From assembly GCA_016713625.1 (NCBI GenBank), contig JADJOT010000013.1:116387-180386 (forward strand): 64,000 bases of DNA, in the 5' to 3' direction. Positions 55,861-64,000 of this stretch are shown here, one piece after another (positions within the stretch are counted from its first letter, which is position 1; each line of letters begins with the position of its first letter). The DNA comes from Candidatus Accumulibacter affinis (GTDB taxonomy: Bacteria; Pseudomonadota; Gammaproteobacteria; Burkholderiales; Rhodocyclaceae). A program made the translations under genes and the position numbers. The notes under the pieces are model-generated. The model had not been told where the DNA came from and did no database searches. It saw only the letters and a program-made list of their open reading frames with translations.

Positions 55861-56310
55861 CTAGCTCTTCTGCGCAAGCGCTCGCTTGGGCGGTTTCGAG
55901 AAGTTCTTGAACATCGTGTAATGGCGTTTCAGCCGATCGACGTAAGACTTGTCCTGGAGCGCTACGTGCTTGAACAGGCCGAGGAAGGCTCCGGCGTGCG
56001 CGGACTGCGGATTCAGAGGGTCGAGAGTCGGGCCGAGCCACTCCGCAGCGCTCTGCGTTCCCGGTGACCACTGGCGATAGAAGGCGGCGTCTTCCCATCC
56101 GTAGCTGATTGTCGCCCAGACCTTGTCGGCGCTATTCTCGCTGACGACCTTGATGATCACCCGCCGGCAGTCGCAATCGTCGTCGGTACAATAGAATTCG
56201 AGCAAGCCATACACGCCAGCCGGTACCGCTTTCCCGGGAGGAACGGTGACTACCCACGTTTCCGCAAACGCGAGATCGCCAAATCTCTCGAAAAACGCCA
56301 GCATTTCCAT
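55861..56310 (-). CDS. Conserved hypothetical protein with Cys-rich metal-like motif
   Basis: The 149-residue protein has a central YCTDDDCDCRRVIIKVVS segment; the C-x4-C-x-C spacing with acidic residues suggests a metal site. The second half has ISYGWEDAAFYRQW and a basic C-terminus (KNFSKPPKRALAQKS). I think it belongs to a small widespread family, but no function is known to me. GAGGA lies six bases before the ATG. Confidence 0.65.
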   Translation of the reverse strand: MEMLAFFERFGDLAFAETWVVTVPPGKAVPAGVYGLLEFYCTDDDCDCRRVIIKVVSENSADKVWATISYGWEDAAFYRQWSPGTQSAAEWLGPTLDPLNPQSAHAGAFLGLFKHVALQDKSYVDRLKRHYTMFKNFSKPPKRALAQKS

Positions 56311-56446
56311 CGTCCATCCTCGTCGGGCCAGAGCGAATATGCTACAACAGAAACGCTGCTCTGGTCAGATCGGCGACGACGAAACGCGGCATACCTGCTT
56401 GCTGATCCTCGTCGCACGTCTTGCTTACCGCTACACCAACCGGAAA

Positions 56447-56494
56447 TTTCGCGTTGGCCTACCTCACCAAACCAAAGTATACGCCAATGCGAAA
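56447..56494. repeat. Long inverted repeat beyond the vapC end
   Basis: TTTCGCGTTGGC (56447-56458) and GCCAATGCGAAA (56483-56494) pair at 11 of 12 positions (the other is G-T) around a 24-nt loop, in the 226-bp gap between the toxin gene and the upstream hypothetical gene. It could end the toxin mRNA or be a mobile-element scar. Confidence 0.35.
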
Positions 56495-56536
56495 CCCGTG
56501 AAACGCCGTCAAAAGTTTGCCGCGCCCGGTTGGAGG

Positions 56537-56947
56537 CTACGCGAGTCCCTCCGGTGCGAGCAGCACCACGCTGGGAAAATACGAGGCGTAGCGTCGTGTG
56601 TCCCTGGTCAGAACGGGATAGCCCGACACTGCTGCGTGCGCCCCAATGAAGAAATCGCCAAGGACATTGATCCTGGTGCCCCCTTGTCGCCGGTAACGTA
56701 CGAATGCTTTGCCGGCGAGAAACAGGGCTGGACGCGGCGCCTCAATCAGGACCAGGCTGAGGTCATGGAGGGCCTGATCCAGGGCTTCCACCGTCGAGAA
56801 GGTCAGCGACAGTTCGGAGTAGATGATCGGGTTGATTGCCAGCCGATGAATCTTCGATTGGGCACGCAATTGATGAGTCGACCAGTCGGCCCATTCTGGA
56901 TCGTCCTCCAGAACGTCGACCAGCACGTTGGTGTCGACCAACAGCAT
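56537..56947 (-). CDS. PIN-domain ribonuclease toxin (VapC type)
   Basis: The 136-residue protein starts MLLVDTNVLVDVLEDD, with the first catalytic Asp at 5. It continues with the conserved Glu in IIYSELSL and the acidic GDFFIGAHAAV followed by LTRDTRRYASYFP, so all PIN acidic positions appear present. VapC toxins cut tRNA or rRNA when freed from their antitoxin. Its ATG region touches the stop of the antitoxin gene, so the pair is translated together. Confidence 0.9.
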   Translation of the reverse strand: MLLVDTNVLVDVLEDDPEWADWSTHQLRAQSKIHRLAINPIIYSELSLTFSTVEALDQALHDLSLVLIEAPRPALFLAGKAFVRYRRQGGTRINVLGDFFIGAHAAVSGYPVLTRDTRRYASYFPSVVLLAPEGLA

Positions 56948-57186
56948 CAGCCCTCACCACGTAGCAGGGCCATCAAGTCGTCAGTTCGCCACTTTACGTC
57001 AGCCTTGCCTCGAGCCGCATCGAAACGGTCTGGCTGACGGCTTGGACAAGCGTCAACCTTGTGGATCACCACATCGCCATCGCGATTGACGGCGAACTCC
57101 ACAGTGCAACCCGGTGCCAAATTGAGGGCATCGCGAATCTGCTTGGGGATAGTGACTTGTCCTTTGCTGGTGAGTGTCGTCGACAT
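56947..57186 (-). CDS. AbrB/MazE-type antitoxin
   Basis: The 79-residue protein begins MSTTLTSKGQVTIPKQIRDAL, a swapped-hairpin AbrB DNA-binding domain. The C-terminal half (PDRFDAARGKADVKWRTDD in part) would wrap the toxin. CAGGAG precedes ATG 57186; the longer frame to 57345 is ignored. A perfect palindrome upstream is the likely operator for autorepression. Confidence 0.9.
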   Translation of the reverse strand: MSTTLTSKGQVTIPKQIRDALNLAPGCTVEFAVNRDGDVVIHKVDACPSRQPDRFDAARGKADVKWRTDDLMALLRGEG

Positions 57187-57200
57187 GGCAAATCTCCTGT

Positions 57201-57227
57201 GTATTACACATGGTCGCATTGTAATAC
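57201..57227 (-). promoter_or_regulatory. Operator palindrome of the toxin-antitoxin operon
   Basis: GTATTACA (57201-57208) and TGTAATAC (57220-57227) are exact inverted repeats with an 11-bp spacer, 15 bp upstream of the antitoxin start. One and a half helical turns between half-sites suits a dimeric AbrB-type antitoxin. Confidence 0.75.
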
Positions 57228-57439
57228 CTTTGCGAGTCCCCCGCGTGTTCCTGGCCCGGTCAGCTGCGAAAAAACTTCCAGTATTCCTGGGAAAGGATGT
57301 GGGCATTCGATGGCGCCAAGTACATTGCGCTGCTGCCTTTAGCAATCCGGCTAGTGCGGAAATGCTGTGTACCTGCTGTGCGCACCCGCCAACCCCTGAT
57401 CAGCGCGCGTGGTCGGCAAAGCTCCATCGCTGCGTTTTT

Positions 57440-57877
57440 TCAGGCGGCCAGTTTCCCTCGCAGTGCGCGCATCAGCCAGCCAAGCCCTGGCAGTTTGGCA
57501 TAGAGCTCTTCCGCGGCATCCCAGTAATCGCGATGCCACACCACTTTGCCTTCAGGGTCGAAGCGAAGATGCGAGGAACCACGAATCAACTCCCTGCGGT
57601 CCGGTCCCCACGGTAATCGAAGTCGATAGTGAAAATCCCATACCAGCAGCGCACCCTGCCCGTCGACGACCCGCTCGAGAACGACGAAACGTGGTTCGGA
57701 AACCTGCCTGAACATGTGCGTGAAGATGCGCTCGATCGACTGCAGGCCGCGCACCTCGTTGAAGGGGTCCTTGAAACAGGCATCGGCCGCATAATACCGG
57801 GGAAGGTTTTGCAGGGTTTCCGGGCTAAGGCCCTCGTAAAAGGCGATCAGTGCATCAACTGTCAGGCGGTTGTCCAT
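57440..57877 (-). CDS. NTF2-like (SnoaL-type) protein
   Basis: The 145-residue protein is a cone-shaped alpha+beta fold of the SnoaL group: DALIAFYEGLSPETL, YYAADACFKDPFNEVRG and LVWDFHYRLRLPWG. GAAGGAG precedes ATG 57877. It is the last gene of the FAD-DUF1365-CFA cluster and the only intact one. In related clusters such a protein always sits next to the SDR gene; it may hold or isomerise a lipid intermediate, which is inference. Confidence 0.85.
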   Translation of the reverse strand: MDNRLTVDALIAFYEGLSPETLQNLPRYYAADACFKDPFNEVRGLQSIERIFTHMFRQVSEPRFVVLERVVDGQGALLVWDFHYRLRLPWGPDRRELIRGSSHLRFDPEGKVVWHRDYWDAAEELYAKLPGLGWLMRALRGKLAA

Positions 57878-58656
57878 GCATAACTCCTTCGTTATCCAGC
57901 GAGACGACGAACGAGTGGAAATAGATTCGGTAAGGCAGATGCGCGAGCAATTTGAGTACGCACGTGAAGCGCTTCGGATAATGGATTTCGAAAGTGTCAC
58001 TGGCAAGACCGGCAAGCGTTTCCACGGCCGCCTGTTCAGGGGTGAGCAGCGCCGGCATGGCGAAGTCGTTTTGCGCAGTAAGCGGCGTGGCGACGAAGCC
58101 CGGATTGATCACCCGCACGCCAATTCCTTTCGCGTGCAGATCGAGATACAGTGCCTCGGCAAAGTTGATCAGGGCGGCCTTGGTCGGACCATAAATCAGC
58201 GACTTCGGCAGACCACGATAACCGGCCACACTGGCGACGAAACCGATTTGGCCCTCGCCCTGCTGCAACAGTTGCGGGACCACACAGGCAGCGAACGACA
58301 CGGCACCGCCAAAGTTCACATCGATCATCTGGCGCGCCTGACCACATCGAGTTCCCAGGCGCGCATCGGAACATAGTCGCCAGCGACATAGAGCGCCACG
58401 TCGACGCCACCCCACGCCACCAGCAGCGAGTCCCAGGCGCTGCGCAGGCTTGCCTCGTCGGCAGCATCGCAGGGAGCACCAGCGCCTGCGGAGCACCATT
58501 GGCCACCGCTCGCAGTTGGAGCGCCTTACGTGCCGAGAGTGCGACCTTTGCGCCGCGCGCCAAAAGCAAGCGGCCCAAAGCTGCGCCGATGCCACTCGAA
58601 GCGCCGAGCAGCCAGACGCGTTTACCCGACCAGTCGTCGATGTGCGGATTCATCAT
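57855..58656 (-). pseudogene. Short-chain dehydrogenase with two frameshifts
   Basis: The N-terminal part starts at 58656 and has the NAD motif LLGASSGIGAALGRLL. The frame shifts near 58466-58471 (after QALVLPA) and again near 58331-58341 (after ELDVV). The rest reads IDVNFGGAVSF, FVASVAGYRGLP, and the catalytic YGPTKAALINF. Restored length is about 266 residues. The C-terminus overlaps the NTF2-like start by 23 bp. Frame breaks are single-base changes, so decay or sequencing errors are both possible. Confidence 0.85.
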
Positions 58657-58657
58657 C

Positions 58658-59197
58658 TCAGCGCTTGGTGAAACTCAGGGTGACTTCACCCAGATGAAAA
58701 CCAAACTTCGTCATGGCCGAACGGTTGAGCATCACCTTGTCATCGATCAGAAACATCCAGTCGTCGAAGTCCACGTTCCACACCCGGCCATCGACCGGCA
58801 AGGCCAGCACATAACGCCAGCGCAGCGCGTTGCCGGCGGCTTCGCCCTGCGCCTCGCCGACGACGTCGTCGGCACGGCCGATGCAACGCGCCGCGTCGAC
58901 ACGGGTGATCGTCCATACCCGGCGAGGTGCTGCCGTCCGACCACGAGAAATGCTCGTCAAGGGTACCGACATCGACCCCATCGCGCTTCTCCCAGCGAGC
59001 ATCGATGACCACGTGAAAGCGCTTGATCACTTCGCCCGAACGATTCTGAAACATCCCCAGCCGTCGATGGTGCCGTTGAAATACTGGGTCAGATCGAGCA
59101 CCGGCTGTTCGGCGCGGTAACGTTCCACCGGTACGCCACTGCAGCCACCAAGACCGAGGAGACCACAGGCGAAGCAGGCCAGCCACAGGGTTTTCAT
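58658..59197 (-). pseudogene. DUF3833 lipoprotein with two frameshifts
   Basis: The start is ATG 59197, with a lipobox LGLGGC after a signal peptide. DUF3833 features are PVLDLTQYFNGTIDGWG, MFQNRSGEVIKRFHVVIDA, and LRWRYVLALPVDGRVW. The reading frame changes near 59045 and near 58920. Its function is unknown; it accompanies cyclopropane-fatty-acid synthase and an SDR in many proteobacteria. It ends one base before the SDR start. Confidence 0.83.
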
Positions 59198-60465
59198 CAA
59201 GGTACCTCCAGAGTATTGCGCCAGCGCCACGCCAAAATGGCGGCGATGGATTTGAAGAACAGCGGCAGCAGGCAATAAATGGCCGCCAGGCCAGCGGTTG
59301 CCCCGGCGACACCCGGCCGATAACCGACCAGATCGAGCAGTGGCAGGGACAGGCCGGCGGCGAGCGCCAGGTTGAGCTTGGCGACCAGATTCCACCAGCC
59401 AAAGTAGGCTCCGGCCTGCGCCTGCCGGCCCACCGGCTGACCGTCACCGGCAGCTTGTTCGGAAATGTCGGCCAGCAAGGCCGCCGGTAGCGTCAGGTCA
59501 GCGCCGAGCGTGGCGCCGGAGAGCAGACAGACGACAGCAAACGGCCAGACATCACCCGCTCCCAGGCCCCAGGCCCCGGCGAACGAGGCAACCGCGACGA
59601 GCATCGAGGCAACCCAGGTCGACACGCGTCCGTAGCGCCGGGCGAGAACCACCCACAGAGGCAGAAAGGCGACGCCGCTGACAAAGTAGAGGGCGAGAAA
59701 TGCACCACTCCAGGCTTCGGCGTGCAGCACGTCGGCCAAAGAACAGCACCAGCGTCGCCGGCAGCGCCGCGGCAATGCCATTGACCACAAACACCAGCAG
59801 CAGGCGCCGGAAGCGGCGATCATGAAGCACGCTCCACAACTCGCCGAAACCCTGCCGGTAGCGGGTCGTCGGGCGCTTCGCCTGCGGCGTGCCCAGGAAG
59901 GTCCAGGTGGCCAGCAAGAGCAGTAACAACGGGAACAGTCTCGCCAGCCCCGACAGGCCTTGCGCCAGGTCGGTTGCCAGCAGACCTGGCAGTGCCGCCG
60001 CCAGGACCACCCCGAGCAGGCCGAAACCCTCGCGACTGGCAGTCAGCCGCGTGCGCTCGCCAGCATCACTCCCCAGCTCGGCACCCCAGGCCTGGTAGGC
60101 GACGCTCGCCAGCGAGAACCCAAAGTACGTGCATAGCATCGAGGCCAGCAGCCACAGCGGCGCGCCAACCGCCGGGGGATGTAGCAGAGCCAGCATGCCC
60201 AACGCCAGGCAGGGCAGGGCGATCAGAATCAAGCCCTGCCGTTTCTTGCTGCGGTCACTCCAGGCCCCAAGCAGCGGATCGATACCGGCATCGAGCAGGC
60301 GCGCCGCCAGCAGTAACCCGCCCAGCAAACCCAGGCTCATTCCCGCCACTTCCGCGTACAGGCGCGGCATACACATAGACCGGCAGCGCAGCCATCGCCA
60401 GCGGCAGGCCAAGCGCGCCATACGCCAGCAATTGTGGATGTGGCAGCGGCGCGGGAAGCAGACAC
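59197..60465 (-). pseudogene. MFS-type carrier with frameshifts
   Basis: Twelve-helix protein of the GPH/MelB-like group, with SLGLLGGLLLAARLLDAGIDPLLGAWSDR read in part (AARLLDAGIDPLLGAWSDR). One base is out of frame near 60362 (before LYAEVAG) and one extra base is present near 59735 (after TLVLFF). The 5' end is uncertain, about 60465. Its substrate is unknown; cluster position suggests a lipid or isoprenoid product. The end overlaps the DUF3833 start by one base. Confidence 0.82.
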
Positions 60466-60467
60466 GC

Positions 60468-60992
60468 TCAACTCTCCGAACGCCGGAACAGCGCCGCCCG
60501 CAGACTCGGGCTACGGCTACGCGGGTCGAGCCAGATGGCAAAAGAACAGCCGAGCGAACTCTGCATCCAGCACCTCGCCGCGCGGACGCCCGCGATAGAA
60601 GAACGCTGCACCTCGCCCCGGATAGTGCACGCCAATGATACTGTCACCTTCCTTGACATCCGGGAAAACTCGCCGCAGTTCGGGTTCCCAGCGTTGCAAC
60701 TGGCTTCGCTGGCGCCCATTCGGCGCATTTCATCAACGCTGGTCTGTACCAGTCGATCACGCGGGATGTCGCGCCGGTAGTCGAGTTGCAGGGCGGCGGG
60801 CGAATCCGGCGGGAGGTTCGGAGTCGGCTCACCGACGACCCAGAGAGTCGCGCGGTAGAGCGAAAAGCCGAGCCAGCTCATTTCGCCGCTACCCCACTGA
60901 CGCCAGCCAGCTTCGCCTTTGCGCACCGCCTCGGGCAGCGCCTGCACCAGGCCGCTGCAGACCAGTAGCAGTAGTGCCAGAACGGTTTTCAT
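60468..60992 (-). pseudogene. Exported chalcone-isomerase-like protein with frameshifts
   Basis: ATG 60992 begins a signal peptide (LALLLLVCSGLVQA). The mature part fits the periplasmic chalcone isomerase-like family: WGSGEMSWLGFSLYRATLWV and DIPRDRLVQTSVDEMRRMG. The frame shifts near 60695 to VFPDVKEGDSIIGVHYPGRG and back near 60545. About 174 residues if restored. Family members are not true chalcone isomerases, and their role is unknown. Confidence 0.8.
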
Positions 60993-61860
60993 TGCGCATG
61001 TACCGAGCTCGAACTGCATCACGTCAGTGCAACCGCTGTTGAAGCCGGCCTGGCAGTACGCCAGATAGAATCGCCACAGACGGCGGAAACGGTCGTCGAA
61101 ACCCAGGGCGGCGATCTGCGGCCAGTGCTGCTCGAAGTTTGTCGACCATTCAGCCAGCGTTCGCCCGTAATCGCGGCCGAGAGGCCAAGCCAGCTGCATC
61201 CGCTGGCGGGCAAACTGGCGTTGTGCCGGCGACAGGGGTCAGCCCGGGACTCGAGACCAGCCTCGCAAGCCGTTTCGGCGAAAGCACCCCAGCCACGCCG
61301 ATTTCGCGCGCACGCTGACCGGGCCGGGCGTCGAGGCGGTGCAGAATTCGCCGATATTTGGCCAGTTGTGCCGACGCCAGTGCGCGTGGCGCATCGCTTG
61401 AATAGAGGGCGCTCGAATAGCTCATCGTCGGATCGAGCCAGAGCTGGTAGAACTCGTTGCCGAGATCAATGCGCCATGATGTTGCGGCGGGAACCGGAAC
61501 GGGTGTTGGCGTTCAGCAGATGCCGAGGCGACAGCTGTGAGTGGACCCCACCGCTGACCGTACAAGGCCCTCGCGAGCGCTCGGCGCGTGCTGGCCAAAA
61601 GGATGAGCAGGGGTGGCGAGGTCCGAACTTTGCCAGTCACCGCTGAGATACGCGCCTCCGGCAGCCGACATCGCCCCGTTCCAGGACGCTGTCAGACCGA
61701 CCAGGCGGCGATCAGGGTGCAGCAGGTCGGCCCTGGCTCACCGAAACGCTGTCGAGAACCGTCCGGCAGGCGGAACCTCCGGGTCCATGTTCGATTCGCT
61801 CCAGCAGCGCCACTTTCAGTACGCGGGCGTTACGTGGCATTTGTCTGGCGGCCGAAGTGG
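60993..61860 (-). pseudogene. cfa: Cyclopropane-fatty-acyl-phospholipid synthase remnant with internal deletion
   Basis: Pieces in changing frames give the order of a CFA synthase: an N-terminal region (ALLERIEHG, GAYLSGDWQSSDLA), RHLLNANTRSGSRRNI, DLGNEFYQLWLDPTMSYSSA, AQLAKYRRILHRLDARPGQR, LTLSPAQRQFARQRMQLA, and then directly the C-terminus LGRDYGRTLAEW, FRRLWRFYLAYCQAGF. About 120 residues between the last two pieces are missing at a junction near 61185. The enzyme adds a methylene group from SAM to unsaturated lipid chains. With the deletion it cannot be active. Confidence 0.85.
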
Positions 61861-61892
61861 CCGGCGCAAGGTGAGGGTACTCTCCTACGGAT

Positions 61893-62650
61893 TCATCGTG
61901 TGTGTTTCCTCCAGCGGGTTGCGGCTTGGAATGGAGGAACTCGCTTGACCCGCAGCTTCAGTGCCTGCCAGTGAATACGCAGCACCACCACCAGAGTCTG
62001 TAGCGGAAAAACGAAAAGAAGGCCTTCAGCAACGGACCGGTTGTCAAAGCCTCGGCACGGCCGGAAATGGCGAAGTGCAACAGGTCGCCGCCGCATCGCC
62101 ATGGTCGATCGCGCCATGCTCCAGAGGGAGACCCTGTTCGCCATTGCGCGCATGAAAGCAAGCGATAGTGACCGGTGACCGCCATGAACGGCGACACATG
62201 AAAAGCTTGCGCCTCTCGATGGTCCCGCCATCGCTGATCGCGCCGACCGTCGGCATGCGTCAGCAGGCAATTGTGTCGCTCGCCGAAGGTGTTGTTGACT
62301 TCCCGTACGGCGATCAGCTTGCCCGCACGGTCAGCGGAACCACAGGCTGATCGGGGTTGAAGGCGAAACCGAGAGCCGCGGAAAGCACTGCAGCCAGACA
62401 TCTCCATCGGCGTCAATGCCTTCCCGCTGCAGCATATTGCGAATCCAGGTCGGATGCGATCCGTCACGCGCGCCTGATCCGCAAAACAAGCTGAACGATT
62501 CCAGCGGTAGACCCAGCGGACCCGCTACCTGTTCGAGAGGGGAGAGGGGAAGCAGACAGAAATGCACCGGGAGGAACAAAACGGTTGGCTGCCGGCCGCA
62601 AAGCGGGTGGTGCATGACCTGCCCAAAGAAGAGACGCGCTGGCGAATTGT
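61893..62650 (-). pseudogene. DUF1365 protein, multiply frameshifted
   Basis: Frame-hopping translation gives the DUF1365 order: RLFFGQVMHHPL, LSPLEQVAGPLG, GARDGSHPTWIRNMLQREGI, VNNTFGERHNCLLTHADG, FHVSPFMAVTGHYR, AISGRAEALTTGPLLKAFF, WQALKLRVKRVPPF, ending at TGA 61893. At least five frame changes occur. DUF1365 proteins always lie between an FAD oxidoreductase and CFA synthase and are linked to modified fatty acids. The start is uncertain. Confidence 0.82.
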
Positions 62651-63978
62651 TCGTGCGAAAACGCTCTCGCGCTGCCGCAAAGATGACCTCGAGGTGCAGT
62701 AGTGGTCGCACCTTGCCGGGGCGCATCACAGGCCAGGAGCATTCGCCACCTGCAGCCGGATTTCAGACCATCTTCGGTGAAACCCGTAGCCACCCCAGGC
62801 GCCGCAAAACCGCTGGCCCCGAAATGATCGGCAGCTCGCTTATGGGCAACGATCGCTGGACCGTCAAAATCGGATGGGCGTAATCGAACTCGGCGATCAC
62901 CCTCTCGTCCCTGGGCTCGCGCTGCGGATTTGGGCGAGACCATCAACGGCGTGCTGAAGGGCAACGGCCGCGCCGATTGATCAGATAGGAACTGACCGGC
63001 CGCAGGTCCAGCGCCTGTGCGCTCAGACAGTAATTCCACGCCGACCAGAGGGTCGGATCGCCCGGGACAAGAGGGCGGCGTCCGTGTGCAGTATGGCACG
63101 ATTTGGCGCGTAGCGGATGACACCGAGCGTGCGCCGCTCGGCCGCGGTGGCTTCTTCGCCAAGAATTGCCAGCGCCTGGTTAAGCCATGCAAGCACAACC
63201 TGGTCCCGGTAGACTCCACACCTTCGTCGGTATGCAAGAGCAGGCGGAGTTCGCGGCGCTGCGCGGCGAACCGGCGTCGCCATCCGAATGTCGTCCAGTC
63301 CAGCGGCCAGCTTGCAGACATATTCACGGCCACCGCCGCGGACGGTGCGCCAGAGTGGTCGATCGAAGACCTGGAGCAGTCCGTGATTGCGGCAAACGCA
63401 CAAAGCTGGCCAGTGGATAGTCGAGGTCTGGCCCGCCGGACTAAGACCAGATCGCCGCCGCCATGGGCAGCAGATACCACTCGGTAAAGGGCCGCGACTA
63501 CCCGCTTCCAGGAAGAAGCGGCCCGGCTCATACTTGCTCGCGGGATATCATCGTTCCAGGCCAGGCAACGCCGTCGGGGTTGAAAGTTCCGCAGGATGCC
63601 GGCAAGCATTCGCCAGAAGTCACGCCGCAGCAGATTGCGTTTCTGCCCGAAGACGGTTGCCAGGCTTGCCGCCGGTCTAACCCGCCGGTGGCCTTCTCGC
63701 GCTCACCGCAGCGACATTTCGTCTCTGACGCTGCTTACCCCCAAGTGAGCGAACATGGCCGTCAGGTTCGGTAGGTTCCCCGGTTGTTATAGACTAAAGC
63801 CGGTATCGACGCGGATGTGCTCGACGCCATCCACAGTGACGTCGACGGTATTGGTGTGACCGCCGAGATAGGATTCGCCGCCTCGTAGGAGCGGTACCAG
63901 GTGCTTAAGTGACAGCAGCCAGGCGACTGGGCCAGACCGGCACCCCCGATCCGACCACGGCGATACGTTGTACGTCAT
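62650..63978 (-). pseudogene. FAD-dependent amine-oxidase-like oxidoreductase, multiply frameshifted
   Basis: From ATG 63978 the translation gives YLGGHTNTVDVTVDGVEH and VDTGF, then in other frames PNLTAMFAHLGVSS, FGQKRNLLRRDFWRMLAGIL, NHGLLQVFDRPLWRTVRGGG, ALAILGEEATAAERRTLG, LPFSTPLMVS and EDGLKSG. This is the NAD(P)/FAD-binding protein that heads CFA-DUF1365 clusters. Some motif bases are changed as well as frames; the first Rossmann motif is readable only with an indel. Related Rhodobacter genes belong to a singlet-oxygen (sigma-E/ChrR) regulon; that is comparison, not evidence here. Confidence 0.82.
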
Positions 63979-64000
63979 GGCTGTTCTCGTCCTCTGGCTT

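Noticed and set aside
60468..61199. A fusion protein of CFA C-terminus and chalcone-isomerase-like domain in one open frame
   Set aside because: The join runs through a complete signal peptide start (ATG 60992), and an indel has removed the CFA stop; two genes with overlapping ends are more plausible.
62464..63609. 381-residue minus-strand open frame as an intact novel gene
   Set aside because: Parts of it match the FAD oxidoreductase only in fragments, with the missing pieces in other frames; it is a frameshifted gene read in one frame.

Overview
The window looks like chromosomal DNA of a GC-rich betaproteobacterium of the order Rhodocyclales. A relative of 'Candidatus Accumulibacter' is the best guess. 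This rests on gene content and order (ribBA-ribH-nusB-thiL-pgpA-pncC, lptB-rpoN-hpf-ptsN-hprK, rpe-gph-trpE, ntrBC near glnA) and on accessory genes that suit a phosphate- and acetate-cycling life (a double PsiF-repeat protein and a SatP-type acetate carrier). It is inference; no rRNA gene is present to confirm it.

Layout. 1-0.8 kb: the 5' end of a membrane-anchored protein made of about 17 tandem 13-residue helical repeats. 1.4-11.5 kb: a run of plus-strand housekeeping genes for riboflavin, NusB, thiamine, lipid and NMN metabolism, then recA-recX with an SOS box, lptB, rpoN, hpf, ptsN, hprK and a PsiF protein. 11.7-22.3 kb: a small unknown protein, a ubiquinone hydroxylase, dsbC, a CBS protein with a CDF metal exporter, secA, argJ, apaG, rpe and gph. 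22.3-23.9 kb: trpE behind a Trp-rich leader peptide. 24-36.6 kb: a long minus-strand run read from right to left as a DUF4124 protein, ntrB, ntrC, birA, coaX, a DUF350 / SPFH-SHOCT / DUF4178 / mini-membrane-protein cassette, hsp20, lon and homospermidine synthase. 36.7-42.5 kb: glnA with a sigma-54/NtrC promoter, a rhodanese, nadA, a glycosyltransferase, a Cache protein and satP. 42.6-54.3 kb: rep (with an internal amber codon), a cytochrome c5, tRNA-Arg(CCG) followed by a broken TRIC-channel gene, 5-FCL, slt, an NDUFA9-like protein, cca, a META-META-MliC protein, a Nudix protein and a patatin lipoprotein. 54.4-57.2 kb: rpoH behind a perfect CIRCE element, two small conserved proteins and a VapBC-type toxin-antitoxin pair. 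57.4-64 kb: an eight-gene minus-strand cluster (FAD oxidoreductase, DUF1365, cyclopropane-fatty-acid synthase, chalcone-isomerase-like protein, MFS carrier, DUF3833, SDR, NTF2-like), in which all but the last gene are broken by indels.

How it fits together. Nitrogen control is unusually complete: RpoN, NtrB, NtrC, PTS-Ntr IIA and HPr kinase are all encoded, and glnA carries the matching sigma-54 promoter and two NtrC-type sites. Stress genes form a second theme: CIRCE-rpoH, hsp20-lon, and the DUF350/SPFH/DUF4178 cassette upstream of homospermidine synthase, which resembles a membrane-stress module linked to polyamines.

Caution. The first 42 kb contain no disrupted gene that I can see. From 42.6 kb onward single-base lesions appear, and they become dense after 58 kb. 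A frameshift in rpoH, a gene rarely dispensable, makes sequence or assembly error toward the right end at least as likely as true gene decay.
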